A stretch of DNA of 51,502 bases from an uncultured Acidobacteriota bacterium (GCA_902825945.1 CADECY010000035.1:1-51502), one strand, 5' to 3'; counted from the stretch's first letter, positions 7,671 through 16,218 are shown. Numbers and translations: made by a program. The notes: generated by a model not told the origin, from the letters alone.

Positions 7671-8480
7671 ATGAGACTCTCACGCGGCCTCGCCGCCTTC
7701 GCATTCGCGTTTTCCGCTTTCGCCCAGAATCCACCCGCGCCCACCGAGGATCGCGTTGGATTTCCGGAAGGCTACGCCAACTGGACCAAGCTCTACGTTT
7801 TCGATCGCCCGGACAACCGGCAGATCCGGACCGTGTACGCAAACGATGCCGCCGCGTCAGTGACGGACGGCAATCAGGCGAACTATCCATACGGATCGGT
7901 GATCGTGATGGAAACCTGGAACGCCCTTCGCGACGCTGCCGGAAACGCCATCCTCGACTCGAATGGCCGCTTCCAGAAGGATCCAGCCGCCACTCCCACG
8001 GTCTTCACCATGCGCAAGGAACGCGGCTTCGGCACCGCCTACGGGCCCAATCAAACGGGCGAGTGGGAATATGTTTCCTACACTCCAAACCGGACCTTCG
8101 CCACCGCGCCCGCTGGCTCGTTCGCCTGCGCCTCATGCCATCTCCAAGCAGGCAGGGGCAAGGACTGGGTTTTCCGCGCCGCGTATCGATTCAAAGGCGG
8201 CGGGGACGATCAGAGCACGGGCGCGGTTCCGTCAGGCGTGATCAAGAACTACGCCTTCCTGCCCGGAACGCTGACCGTGAAGGCGGGCGTGCCGGTGACG
8301 TTCTACAACGACGATGTGGTCGCGCACACGTTTTCCGACGACTTCACCGGCGGCTGGACATCGCAACAACTCAAGGCGGGAAGCGGGTCGATCACCCTCA
8401 CCTTCCCCACTCCCGGCGAGTTCAACTACCACTGCTCGATCCATCCCAACATGCGCGGAAAGATCGTCGTGGTGCCGTAA
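7671..8480 (+). CDS. cytochrome P460 fused to a cupredoxin domain
   Basis: 269 residues with a signal peptide (cleavage near AFAQN). Residues about 25-185 are a cytochrome P460 fold: FPEGYANWTKL start, GSVIVMETW, and the c-heme site C153-A-S-C156-H157. Residues about 190-269 are a plastocyanin-like cupredoxin with the copper set H219 (VAHTF), C255, H258 and M261 (CSIHPNM). P460 proteins bind an atypical c-heme and oxidise hydroxylamine or detoxify nitrogen species; the cupredoxin could be an internal electron acceptor. Transcribed alone, divergent from the DUF362/selenoprotein operon across an 80-base gap. Confidence 0.85.
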   Translation: MRLSRGLAAFAFAFSAFAQNPPAPTEDRVGFPEGYANWTKLYVFDRPDNRQIRTVYANDAAASVTDGNQANYPYGSVIVMETWNALRDAAGNAILDSNGRFQKDPAATPTVFTMRKERGFGTAYGPNQTGEWEYVSYTPNRTFATAPAGSFACASCHLQAGRGKDWVFRAAYRFKGGGDDQSTGAVPSGVIKNYAFLPGTLTVKAGVPVTFYNDDVVAHTFSDDFTGGWTSQQLKAGSGSITLTFPTPGEFNYHCSIHPNMRGKIVVVP

Positions 8481-8482
8481 CG

Positions 8483-9655
8483 TCAGTCGCCCAACAGCTT
8501 CCCGATGCCTTGGTACTCGGGCACGTTGTCGAGCACGGACTTCAACCCGGCGGTGATCGGGATGGCGAATACCAGCCCGATCGCCCCCCACAGGCTGCCC
8601 CAGAACATCAAGGCGACCGTCACGGCGAGCGGATTCAAGTGGACGCGTGAACCGACCAGCTTCGGATAGAGCAGGTTCATCGCCACGAGATGCAGAAAGC
8701 CGACGACCGAGGCGATGATTAGATACGCGGCCATCTTGTTGTAAACCGGCAGCGCCGCGAAGAAGGGCGGGATCATCGCGAGGGGAAGCCCGACATAGGG
8801 AACCAGACTGAGGAATCCGCTGAGGGGCGCCACCAGCAGCCAGTAGGGAATGTTGAACTTCCAGAAGAACAGACCGCTGAAGAACGTCAGCACGATCCCG
8901 AGCGCGAAGTTTCCGACCACGTAGGCGCGAGCCATGTCGGCGATGCCCTGCCAACTGCGTCCGGCGGCATGCCGCCCTTGGCCCGAGAAGAGCTGCAGAT
9001 AGCTGCGGCGCATGTGATCTCGCCAACTGAGCATGAAGTAGACCAGAAATGGGATGAAGCTCGCCAGAAGTCCAACCTGGTAAAAGCGTTCCCAGTGAGC
9101 ATAGATGTACTCCATCATCGGGGAGCGATCGGGCTTGATCCGGACTTCCTGCACGGAGGGCGGAACCAGGACGGGCGCGGGCGGATCGGCGGACCGGCGG
9201 CGGCGGGACGCGGGATCCGATGGAGGCGCGGTTTGCGCGGCTCGCTGCTGTTCGGCGACTCGTTTCGGCGCGAACAACTGATAGGCACCCTGCTCGGTCT
9301 CCTCGACCGTCTTGGTCACCTGCTCGGAGATCTCGGTGATGCGCGCGCCGTACTCAGGCATGTCATCCACGAGTCCCGCGATCTGTGTGTAGCTGGCGAG
9401 GCCGAGTAAGTAGAGCACCGAGAGTGCGAGCGAACATACCACGAAGCTCGCGAAGGCGCGGGGAAGGCGGAAGCGCATCAGCAGATCAACGAAGGGTTCG
9501 AGCAGGAACCCGATCGTAACCGCGGTGAACAGGGTCACCAGGAAGTCGCGGCCATAATACAAGAGCGCGATCACCACCCCGGCCGCGATGAGGTTCGTGG
9601 CGGGGCGGCGCTGCCTTTGTTCCCGGATTGTCGTGGGAGGAAGGACCGTCGACAC
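8483..9655 (-). CDS. AI-2E family transporter (PerM-like)
   Basis: About 390 residues, an integral membrane protein of the AI-2E exporter family (UPF0118). An N-terminal hydrophobic pair (LIAAGVVIALLYYG, FLVTLFTAVTIGFLLEP) comes first. A long soluble insert (about 90-190) with a Pro/Arg-rich stretch follows, then the C-terminal helices with PLSGFLSLVPYVGLPLAMIPP and the family motif near VGSRVHLNPLAVTVALMFWG. Substrate is unknown; members have been linked to AI-2, Na+/H+ or general efflux. I start at GTG 9655, which has GGAG six bases upstream; GTG 9682 is possible. Last gene of a four-gene minus-strand run. Confidence 0.85.
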   Translation of the reverse strand: MSTVLPPTTIREQRQRRPATNLIAAGVVIALLYYGRDFLVTLFTAVTIGFLLEPFVDLLMRFRLPRAFASFVVCSLALSVLYLLGLASYTQIAGLVDDMPEYGARITEISEQVTKTVEETEQGAYQLFAPKRVAEQQRAAQTAPPSDPASRRRRSADPPAPVLVPPSVQEVRIKPDRSPMMEYIYAHWERFYQVGLLASFIPFLVYFMLSWRDHMRRSYLQLFSGQGRHAAGRSWQGIADMARAYVVGNFALGIVLTFFSGLFFWKFNIPYWLLVAPLSGFLSLVPYVGLPLAMIPPFFAALPVYNKMAAYLIIASVVGFLHLVAMNLLYPKLVGSRVHLNPLAVTVALMFWGSLWGAIGLVFAIPITAGLKSVLDNVPEYQGIGKLLGD

Positions 9656-9695
9656 CGCGCGCTCCGTCCCCCACGATAGCACGCGTATCGTGCGC

Positions 9696-10325
9696 TTACC
9701 GGAAATCGGCGAGCCGGGTGATCTGGTGCCCGGCGGAGTCGAAATTGGCGGGGTCGAGCCAGCTCTCGAACGCCTGTTTGCGCGAGGGCCATTCGCGGTC
9801 GAGCATCGAGTACCACGACGTGTCGCGATTGCCGCCCTTGACGATCATGTGCTGGCGGAAGATGCCCTCGAACTCGAAGCCGAGCCGTAAGGCGGCGCTC
9901 CGCGAAGGCTCGTTGCGCGAGTCGCACTTCCACTCGTAGCGGCGATATCCGAGTTGATCGAAAACGTAGCTTGCCAGGAGATACATCGCCTCGGTCGCGC
10001 CTCGAGTCCGCCGCAGGGCCGGCGAATAGAGGATGTTGCCCACCTCGATCACCCGGTGCGCGGGCTCGATCCGCATCAAGGACGCGTGTCCGAGCGGCTG
10101 CCCTGTCGCCGCATCGAGGATCGAAAAGAAGAGTGGATCTTCCGATGCCACCTTCCTTCGCCAGTGCGTATCGAACGATTCACGATCGGCGTAGGGACCA
10201 TCGAAAAGGTAGCGCCACAACTCCGGATCGGCGGTGGCGGGAAACATCGCTTCGGAGTGGCCCATCGCGAGCGGCGCGAGCGTGACGAAACGCCCAGCGA
10301 GTGTGACGCGTTCCGGACGCTTCAC
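9696..10325 (-). CDS. GNAT-family acetyltransferase (RimJ/RimL type)
   Basis: 209 residues with the RimJ/RimL layout: an N-terminal VTLAGRFVTLAPL strand, the middle GQPLGHASLMRIEPAHRVIEVGN strands and the acetyl-CoA region RRTRGATEAMYLLASYVFDQLGYRRYEWKCDSRNEPSRSAALRLGF. The usual acceptors are protein N-termini or small amines; the substrate is unknown. The start is GTG 10325 within a GTGA overlap with the S66 peptidase stop. Short spacing to the transporter downstream supports co-transcription. Confidence 0.85.
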   Translation of the reverse strand: MKRPERVTLAGRFVTLAPLAMGHSEAMFPATADPELWRYLFDGPYADRESFDTHWRRKVASEDPLFFSILDAATGQPLGHASLMRIEPAHRVIEVGNILYSPALRRTRGATEAMYLLASYVFDQLGYRRYEWKCDSRNEPSRSAALRLGFEFEGIFRQHMIVKGGNRDTSWYSMLDREWPSRKQAFESWLDPANFDSAGHQITRLADFR

Positions 10326-11341
10326 GCGGTGGCGGCCTCTTCGATCCGCAGCGTGCCCGCGCCCGCGTCGAGCGTCGCCTGCACACCCAAGGGCAGCGTG
10401 AGTTGATCCGCCGTATGTCCGATGGTCATTCCGGCAACCACGGGAATACCGAGATCGGCGAGTAGGTTGTCAACCGTCTCGCCCAGGCCGTACGGGCTGG
10501 CCGACGACGGCTTGTTCTCGCGCGGCGGACAATCGTTGCACTCGCCCCAGATCACTCCAGCGGCTTCCTGCAGCTTCCGCGCCAGACGCAGTTGCGTCAT
10601 CATCCGGTCGAGCGAATAGATCTGCTCACCCACGTCCTCGATGAACAAAATTCTGCCCTTCGTTTCGATCTCGTACGGCGTCCCCATCGTAGTCGCGATG
10701 AGCGTCAGGTTGCCGCCGATGAGCCGTCCCTTGGCGACTCCCGGCCGGATCGCGCGCGTGCGGTGACGCGGACGCAGCTTGTCCGTCTCCGCCGGATTCG
10801 ACACATCGCCGATCGCTCCTGTTCCAAACAAAGCCTTTCGAAAATGCCCTTGCGTGTAGCCGCTGAATCCCGAAAGCGGCACCGGACCGTGAAACGTCAC
10901 CAGCCCCGTTCGCTTATGGATCGCAAGGTGCAGCGCCGTGATGTCGGAGTAGCCGAGAAAAACTTTCGGATTCCGCCGGATCGCTTCGTAGTCGATGAGA
11001 TCGAGAATATGCTGGCTGCCGAATCCGCCGCGCATGCAAAAGACTGCGGAGAGTTTCGGGTCCGCCCACGCCTGATTGAAATCCGCCGCGCGATTCTTGA
11101 CGGACTCGGCGAAGGTCACTGGACGTTTGCCCACCGAAGGCATCATCACCGGCTTCAGGCCGAAGTATTCGCACGTTTCGCGACCCATGGCGAGCATGTC
11201 GGGATCCATCACTTCCGTGGAAGGCGTCACCAGCGCGACAGAATCACCTGGCTTCAGCCGGCGCGGACGCACCAGCGCGGGATCGGCCGCGCCCATCGCG
11301 CCCGCGCATGCCATCGCCGAGAGCCAGGCGCGCCGCGTCAC
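10322..11341 (-). CDS. S66 family LD-carboxypeptidase, exported
   Basis: 339 residues with a Tat-like leader (VTRRAWLSAMACAGAMGA). S66 serine peptidases cleave the tetrapeptide LD-bond in murein recycling, or detoxify peptide-nucleotides in MccF-type members. The nucleophile Ser is in FLGYSDITALH (S132), the Glu in ILFIEDVGEQIYSLDRMM and the His near the end in GMTIGHTADQLTLPLG, the family Ser-Glu-His triad. I choose GTG 11341 because it overlaps the preceding stop as GTGA; GTG 11350 is the longer option. An exported S66 enzyme suggests action on peptidoglycan outside the cytoplasm. Confidence 0.85.
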   Translation of the reverse strand: MTRRAWLSAMACAGAMGAADPALVRPRRLKPGDSVALVTPSTEVMDPDMLAMGRETCEYFGLKPVMMPSVGKRPVTFAESVKNRAADFNQAWADPKLSAVFCMRGGFGSQHILDLIDYEAIRRNPKVFLGYSDITALHLAIHKRTGLVTFHGPVPLSGFSGYTQGHFRKALFGTGAIGDVSNPAETDKLRPRHRTRAIRPGVAKGRLIGGNLTLIATTMGTPYEIETKGRILFIEDVGEQIYSLDRMMTQLRLARKLQEAAGVIWGECNDCPPRENKPSSASPYGLGETVDNLLADLGIPVVAGMTIGHTADQLTLPLGVQATLDAGAGTLRIEEAATA

Positions 11342-12348
11342 ACGCCCCACTTGTCACGCGAGGCCGCCAGACACAGCTTCACGTTGCCGTTCTCGTAGCT
11401 GCGCTGCGCGGCCGGATCCTTGCCGTCCATCGACGGCAGCGCCTTCTTCGAGCGGTTCGCTTCGACCATGCGAAGCGCTCGCGCGAGGAACCGTCCGCCG
11501 CGATCGGGGAACGTGGCCCAGTACTTGTCGGTGAGGCAGGGAATCTTCAACGGATTCCGCGTGATCATTTCGAGCGTCATCTTGACCCGGGGCTTGGCGT
11601 CGGCGATGCGCTTCATGATGCCGCCGATATCGAGGAAGCCATCGCCGAACGGTACTTCCGAAAGCAGGAATCCATCGGCGTAGGGCGCCACTGCCATATC
11701 CTTTATGTGGGTCGACATCGTGTAGGGCAGCAGCGCTTCGACGAGTTCCATCGGATCGTCGAGCAGCGACAGGTTGTTACCAGTATCGAGACAGACGCCG
11801 AGCCGCGGGCTCGAGAATTCCTTCAGCAGCTTGACGAACTCCTCCGCTGTCCAATCCTTGTGATTCTCGAGCGCGAGATCGATTCCCACCCGTTCTGCGA
11901 TTGGCACGGCGCGCCGCACCGCCGCGTGCGAATCCGCCACGAACTTGTTCCAGGCGTCGAGCGTCGAGAAGTTCTCGTACCGCCGCCCGCCGAGGCAAGC
12001 CGAGCGGACGCACAGCGCTCCGGTCTCTTTGGCCGCTTTGAGCAGCGCCTCGAACTGCGCAGGATCCCGGCGCGGCAATCCGCCCATCACCTCGAAGAAC
12101 AGGCCGTGCTGTTCGAGCTTGGCGCGGACCTGCTTCAAATACGCCGGTTCGAGCGACGAAAGCGACGCCTGCACGCCACCGGCACCGAGCGAATTGACAT
12201 GCTCGATGAATTCGAGCGTGTCTTTGGGCCGCCACGCGGTCATGTAGCAGGTGGTAGCGACGCCCATGCGAGACCGCGCCGGAGCGGCCGGAACCGCCGC
12301 GGCAGTGGCCAAAACGCCGAACGCACGGCGCGAGATTCGATCGGACAT
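11338..12348 (-). CDS. exported sugar phosphate isomerase/epimerase-like TIM barrel
   Basis: 336 residues. A Tat-type leader (SDRISRRAFGVLATAAAVPAA) is followed by a xylose-isomerase-like TIM barrel. The metal-ligand strands are visible: DLALENHKDWT, GVCLDTGNNLSLLDDP, STHIKDMAV and a late TLEMITRNP. Such Tat-exported barrels are numerous in Acidobacteria, Planctomycetes and Bacteroidetes and generally lack a proven substrate. First gene of the four-gene minus run; its stop overlaps the start of the S66 gene. It lies divergent from the SPFH cluster across a 111-base gap. Confidence 0.85.
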   Translation of the reverse strand: MSDRISRRAFGVLATAAAVPAAPARSRMGVATTCYMTAWRPKDTLEFIEHVNSLGAGGVQASLSSLEPAYLKQVRAKLEQHGLFFEVMGGLPRRDPAQFEALLKAAKETGALCVRSACLGGRRYENFSTLDAWNKFVADSHAAVRRAVPIAERVGIDLALENHKDWTAEEFVKLLKEFSSPRLGVCLDTGNNLSLLDDPMELVEALLPYTMSTHIKDMAVAPYADGFLLSEVPFGDGFLDIGGIMKRIADAKPRVKMTLEMITRNPLKIPCLTDKYWATFPDRGGRFLARALRMVEANRSKKALPSMDGKDPAAQRSYENGNVKLCLAASRDKWGV

Positions 12349-12393
12349 CGAACGGATTGTAGCAGGATGGAACGAACCGGCGACATTTCGCGT

Positions 12394-12432
12394 TATACTT
12401 CATGACGGCTGACACCACCGCCGGGGTGTGTC
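12394..12432 (+). promoter_or_regulatory. possible promoter and 5' leader hairpin of the SPFH cluster
   Basis: A TATACT box at 12394-12399 is a candidate -10; no good -35 is seen. Next to it, 12411-12432 is an imperfect inverted repeat (GACACCACC / GGTGTGTC) that would form a leader hairpin about 28 bases before the ATG. The site is suggestive only. Confidence 0.3.
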
Positions 12433-12459
12433 CCGTTCGACAATCGTGACGGAGGAGAG

Positions 12460-13482
12460 ATGGGCCTTACCGACTTTTTCAAGAAACAGTTCATAGATGT
12501 CATTCATTGGACCGAGCCCGAGGACGGAATCCTCGCCTACCGGTACCCGATGCAGGACATGGAAATCCAGAACGGCGCCCAGTTGACGGTGCGTGAGTCG
12601 CAAACCGCGCTCTTCGTCAACGAAGGCAAGGCCGCCGATTCGTTCGGCCCGGGCCGCTATACGCTCAGCACGTCCACACTCCCGATCCTGACCAATCTGC
12701 AGAATTGGGACAAGGCTTTCCAATCGCCGTTCAAGAGTGATGTCTACTTCTTCTCGACGCGGCAGCAAATCAACCAGAAGTGGGGCACGCAGCAGCCGGT
12801 CACGATCCGCGACAAGGATTTCGGTGCGATCCGCCTGCGCGCGTTCGGCATCTATAGCTACCACGTCAACGATGTGCGCGCCTTTCATCAGAAGGTGAGC
12901 GGCACGCGCGACGTGTATCGCTCCGCTGAATTGGAAGGACAGCTCCGCAACACGATCATCGCCCGCATGGCCGACGCCTTCGCCGAGAGCGGAATCCCAT
13001 TTCTCGACATGGCGGCCAACCAGACCGAGATGGCCCAGCGCATCGCGGACTTCCTGAAGCCCTCGTTCGCCGAGTTCGGCCTGACGCTCGACACGTTCCT
13101 CGTCGAAAGCCTGTCGATGCCGGAAGAGCTGCAAAAGATCCTCGATCAACGGATCAGCATGAACATCGTCGGCGACATGGGCAAGTACACGCAGTTCCAG
13201 GTAGCGCAGTCAATCCCGATCGCGGCGGCCAACGAAGGGGGCATCGCGGGAATCGGCGCGGGCTTGGGCGCGGGCATGGGTATCGCGCAGCAGATGGCGG
13301 CCGGAATGGCGGGCGCGATGAATCCGCCGCAAGCTCCACCGCCGGTCAACCCCGTTGCACCGGCCGCGGGTGGCGCGGTGGCTGGTGCCGTGGCGGGCGA
13401 GACGAAGTTCTGCGTGAATTGCGGATCGAAGATCGGGCGCGCGGCGAAGTTCTGCCCGGAGTGCGGCACCGCGCAAGGTTGA
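12460..13482 (+). CDS. SPFH-domain protein with C-terminal zinc ribbon
   Basis: 340 residues. The N-terminal two thirds is an SPFH/band-7 domain of the YdjI or virion-core-like subgroup: VIHWTEPEDGILAYRYP, the RESQTALFVNEGKAADSFGPGRY block, VRAFHQKV, and FGLTLDTFLVESLSMPEE. A Gly/Ala/Met-rich hydrophobic linker (about 265-310) follows, then a zinc ribbon C318-x2-C321 ... C332-x2-C335. SPFH proteins form large ring or raft scaffolds at membranes; here no N-terminal membrane helix is seen, so membrane contact may come through the linker or partners. A good Shine-Dalgarno (GGAGGAG) precedes the ATG. First gene of a seven-gene run; its stop overlaps the speH start (TGATG). Confidence 0.85.
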   Translation: MGLTDFFKKQFIDVIHWTEPEDGILAYRYPMQDMEIQNGAQLTVRESQTALFVNEGKAADSFGPGRYTLSTSTLPILTNLQNWDKAFQSPFKSDVYFFSTRQQINQKWGTQQPVTIRDKDFGAIRLRAFGIYSYHVNDVRAFHQKVSGTRDVYRSAELEGQLRNTIIARMADAFAESGIPFLDMAANQTEMAQRIADFLKPSFAEFGLTLDTFLVESLSMPEELQKILDQRISMNIVGDMGKYTQFQVAQSIPIAAANEGGIAGIGAGLGAGMGIAQQMAAGMAGAMNPPQAPPPVNPVAPAAGGAVAGAVAGETKFCVNCGSKIGRAAKFCPECGTAQG

Positions 13483-13853
13483 TGATGACTGGAGTGGAGT
13501 GGCTGGTCGAAGCATTCGACTGCGATCCAAGCTCGCTCTCCGATCTCGGGAAACTGGAAGCTCTGCTCGACTCGATGTCGGCGGAGCTTCCGCTGCACCA
13601 AGCCGGTTCGCCGATGTGGCATCGCTTCCCCGCCCCTGGCGGGATCACGGGCCTGTGCCTGCTCGCCGAATCGCATTTCGCCGTCCACACGTTTCCCGAG
13701 CATCGATCGATGACGCTGAACCTGTTCTGCTGCCGGCCGCGCCCGGAATGGGACTTCGAACGCTATCTGGCGCGGGAGTTCGGCGCGGGCCGCGTGGCAG
13801 TGCGCCGGCTCGAACGGCCCTATACCGCCGGTCTGGCCGAGGCGGCGGCGTGA
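13482..13853 (+). CDS. speH: S-adenosylmethionine decarboxylase proenzyme
   Basis: 123 residues, the size of the class 1B (T. maritima-like) AdoMet decarboxylase, which self-cleaves to make a pyruvoyl cofactor. The processing site is E63-S64 in LLAESHFAVHTFPEH, with H69 and C84 (FCC) as the processing and catalytic residues. If the second ATG at 13485 is used, these become S63, H68 and C83, exactly the T. maritima numbering. The product, decarboxylated AdoMet, is the aminopropyl donor for the spermidine synthase six genes downstream in the same cluster. It overlaps both neighbours: TGATG with SPFH, GTGA with the DUF4178 gene. Confidence 0.88.
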   Translation: MMTGVEWLVEAFDCDPSSLSDLGKLEALLDSMSAELPLHQAGSPMWHRFPAPGGITGLCLLAESHFAVHTFPEHRSMTLNLFCCRPRPEWDFERYLAREFGAGRVAVRRLERPYTAGLAEAAA

Positions 13854-14485
13854 GCAGATTCCGCACCACGTGCCCACAATGCGGCGCGCCCGTCGAGTAC
13901 GCTTGGTCGAGTTCGGTACAGACCACCTGCGACTATTGCAAGTCGATTCTCGTCCGGCACGACATCGATGTCGAACGTGTAGGCAAGGCCGCGGACCTGC
14001 CCGTCGATGTCTCGCCGATCCAGATCCGCACCGAGGGCATCTTCGAGAATCGCGCCTTCACAGTCGCGGGCCGCATTCTGTATCAATGGGACGGCGGCGG
14101 CTGGAACGAGTGGCATCTCATGTTTCAGGACGGCCAGAGCGGCTGGCTTTCCGACGCGCAGGCCGAGTACTTCGTCTCCTTCGCGGCGAAAGCGCCTCCG
14201 AAACTGCCGGCATCGCATGAACTGAATCGCGGTGATCAGTTCGAATTCGAGGGACGCGCCTACGAAGTCACCGTCATCACGCCGGCCAGCTACTTCGCCG
14301 TCGAGGGTGAATTGCCGTTCGAGTACTGGGACAAGAATCGCGTGGTCTTCGCGGACTTGCGCACGCCGGCCGGACACTTCGCCACCATCGACTACAGCGA
14401 GAATCCGCCGCTGCTGTTTCTCGGCCGCGCGGTCGAGTTCGACGAGTTGCGCCTGAAGAATCTCCGGGAGTTCGAAGGCTGGTAG
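13850..14485 (+). CDS. zinc-ribbon DUF4178 protein (first of two)
   Basis: 211 residues starting at GTG 13850 (GTGA overlap with speH). An N-terminal zinc ribbon (C8-x2-C11 ... C27-x2-C30) is followed by a DUF4178 domain: ILYQWDGGGWNEWHLMF, GQSGWLSDAQAEYFVSF, then the second half with FEFEGRAYEVTVI and AVEGELPFEYWDKNRVVFADL. The end of the domain reads FATIDYSENPPLLFLGRAVEFDEL. DUF4178 has no biochemical function assigned but recurs beside polyamine genes, DUF350 and SPFH or PspA proteins. No membrane segment. One base separates it from the second DUF4178 gene. Confidence 0.83.
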   Translation: MSRFRTTCPQCGAPVEYAWSSSVQTTCDYCKSILVRHDIDVERVGKAADLPVDVSPIQIRTEGIFENRAFTVAGRILYQWDGGGWNEWHLMFQDGQSGWLSDAQAEYFVSFAAKAPPKLPASHELNRGDQFEFEGRAYEVTVITPASYFAVEGELPFEYWDKNRVVFADLRTPAGHFATIDYSENPPLLFLGRAVEFDELRLKNLREFEGW

Positions 14486-14486
14486 T

Positions 14487-15776
14487 ATGCCCTCACCTTC
14501 CACCACTCCCAAACCGAAAGCGCTCGAATGCCCCAACTGCGGCGCCGCCGTCGAGCTCCGCACGTTCGGACAGGCGCTGAGCGCGGTGTGCGGCAACTGC
14601 CTCTCGGTGATCGATGCGAAGTCGCCGAGCTTGAAAATCCTCGGCCGGTTCCACGAGAACTTCCGTGTCGAGCCGATGATTCCGCTCGGCACACGCGGAA
14701 TCATCAAGGGCGACAAGTTCGAAGTCGCGGGCTTTCAGGACCGCTATATCGAGGTCGAAGGCGAGCGATACCACTGGCAGGAATACCTGCTGTTCAATCC
14801 GTTCAAGGGCTTCCGCTACCTGTCGCACTACAACGGACACTGGACTTTCATTCGCCCGATGAGCGCTGTCCCGGTTCCCGGATCGCGCGGCGTGAAGAAG
14901 GCGGCGACCTGGGGCGGCCGCACCTACTCGCACTTCCAGTCCGCCGAGGCGATCACGGGGTTTGTCGTGGGTGAATTCCCCTGGAGAGTCCAGGTGGGCG
15001 ACAAGGTTCTCGCGGAGGACTACACGTCCGCGCCACACTCCCTGTCGGCCGAGGTGACGGACAACGAAGTCACATGGGCGGCTGGCGAATACATCAGCGG
15101 AGCCGAACTGTGGCAAGCCTTTCAATTGAGCGGCGCGCCGCCTCCAGCGCAAGGCGTCTACTTCAATCAGCCGTCTCCATACGGGCCGGTGATCCGCGAA
15201 ACGTGGAAGATGTTCTTCCTGCTGCTGGCGGCTTTGGTTGGCGTGGGCGTTCTCACCCAGATGTTCATGGCGGACCAGGAAGTCTTCAGCCGCGATTTCG
15301 AGTTCCAGCCCGGCGGCAGCAACTCCGCGTCGTTCGTTACACCCGTGTTCGATCTGAAAGGCCGCACGAGCAACGTCGAGATCCGGACGATCACTGATCT
15401 CACCAACCAGTGGATGTACCTCAACTACACGCTGGTCAACGACCAGAACGGCAGGGCCTTCGATCTCGGCCGGATGATGAGCTACTACGGATCGGAGGGT
15501 TCCCGCACCGATAGCGCGATGATCCCTCAGGTACCCTCGGGCCGCTACTACCTGCGCGTGGAGCCCGAGTGGCAGCCCGATCCCGGGACCACGGTGGGCG
15601 CGATGACACCGCTACCGCCGAAAGTGAAGTACAGGATTCGAGTGAATCGGGACGTACCCGTGCATTGGCCGGCGTTCATCTTCGTGGTCCTGCTGATTCT
15701 GCCGCCGCTGTGGCGCAGCATGCAGGCGGGAATGTTCGAGGCCAAACGATGGTCGGAGAGCGACTACGCGAGTTGA
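14487..15776 (+). CDS. membrane-anchored zinc-ribbon DUF4178 protein (second)
   Basis: 429 residues. Zinc ribbon C15-x2-C18 ... C35-x2-C38, then a DUF4178 domain (about 50-215: RYIEVEGERYHWQEYLLFNP, FRYLSHYNGHWTFI, and YTSAPHSLSAEVTDNEVTW). A membrane helix at 241-261 follows, then an extracytoplasmic beta-rich domain (about 265-390, with FDLGRMMSYYGSEGSRTDS and GRYYLRVEPEWQ), and a second helix near 395-415. The topology puts the ribbon and DUF4178 in the cytoplasm and the beta domain outside, so it could signal or bridge across the membrane. It follows its paralogue by one base and precedes the small protein by one base. Confidence 0.83.
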   Translation: MPSPSTTPKPKALECPNCGAAVELRTFGQALSAVCGNCLSVIDAKSPSLKILGRFHENFRVEPMIPLGTRGIIKGDKFEVAGFQDRYIEVEGERYHWQEYLLFNPFKGFRYLSHYNGHWTFIRPMSAVPVPGSRGVKKAATWGGRTYSHFQSAEAITGFVVGEFPWRVQVGDKVLAEDYTSAPHSLSAEVTDNEVTWAAGEYISGAELWQAFQLSGAPPPAQGVYFNQPSPYGPVIRETWKMFFLLLAALVGVGVLTQMFMADQEVFSRDFEFQPGGSNSASFVTPVFDLKGRTSNVEIRTITDLTNQWMYLNYTLVNDQNGRAFDLGRMMSYYGSEGSRTDSAMIPQVPSGRYYLRVEPEWQPDPGTTVGAMTPLPPKVKYRIRVNRDVPVHWPAFIFVVLLILPPLWRSMQAGMFEAKRWSESDYAS

Positions 15777-15777
15777 C

Positions 15778-15978
15778 ATGAAGACACCTGGATATCTGGC
15801 GTACGGAGCATTGTTGGTGACGAGCTACGGCTGGCTCAACTACAGCGGATGGGCCGCGGGAACGCTGAAGGAGCGTAAGGTGGCGCCGCATTCGCTGCGG
15901 TCGAACCCCGGCTCCTACCGGTCGACTTATGGCGGCGGCTATGGCGGGCGCATCCCGTCGAGCCCGACGGGAAAATAG
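15778..15978 (+). CDS. small membrane protein of the SPFH/polyamine cluster
   Basis: 66 residues, not a named family. One hydrophobic segment (YLAYGALLVTSYGWLNYSGW, about 6-25) is followed by a basic stretch and a Gly/Tyr/Ser-rich tail (YGGGYGGRIP). Its place, one base after the DUF4178 stop and 21 bases before the DUF350 ATG, inside an otherwise co-linear cluster, makes it very likely a real gene. Small Gly/Ser-rich membrane proteins are found at the comparable place in other DUF350 loci, for example DUF1190-like YjfM in enterobacteria; similarity here is only in kind, not sequence. Confidence 0.65.
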   Translation: MKTPGYLAYGALLVTSYGWLNYSGWAAGTLKERKVAPHSLRSNPGSYRSTYGGGYGGRIPSSPTGK

Positions 15979-15999
15979 GAATTACGGAGAGGCATCGAA

Positions 16000-16212
16000 A
16001 TGGTGGAATTCAATACCGGAGCATTCATCAACGCGCTCGTGTTCGCGTTGACGGGAATCGTGCTGTTCTGTCTCAGCTTCGCGATACTCGACAAGCTGAC
16101 GCCGTACGATTTGTGGAAGGAGATCGTCGAAGGCAAGAACACCGCGCTCGCGATTCTGATCGGATGCATGTCGCTCGGCATGTGCGTGATCATCGCCGCG
16201 GCGGTTCACTAG
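16000..16212 (+). CDS. DUF350 family membrane protein
   Basis: 70 residues with two membrane helices (FINALVFALTGIVLFCLSFAIL and LAILIGCMSLGMCVIIAAAV) flanking the family signature DKLTPYDLWKEIVEGKNTALA. One DUF350 repeat, as in E. coli YjfL halves. The family is membrane-embedded with no proven activity and is frequently linked to PspA/SPFH proteins and spermidine or glutathionylspermidine synthases. A GGAG element stands upstream of ATG 16000. Six bases separate it from speE. Confidence 0.88.
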   Translation: MVEFNTGAFINALVFALTGIVLFCLSFAILDKLTPYDLWKEIVEGKNTALAILIGCMSLGMCVIIAAAVH

Positions 16213-16218
16213 AACTTC

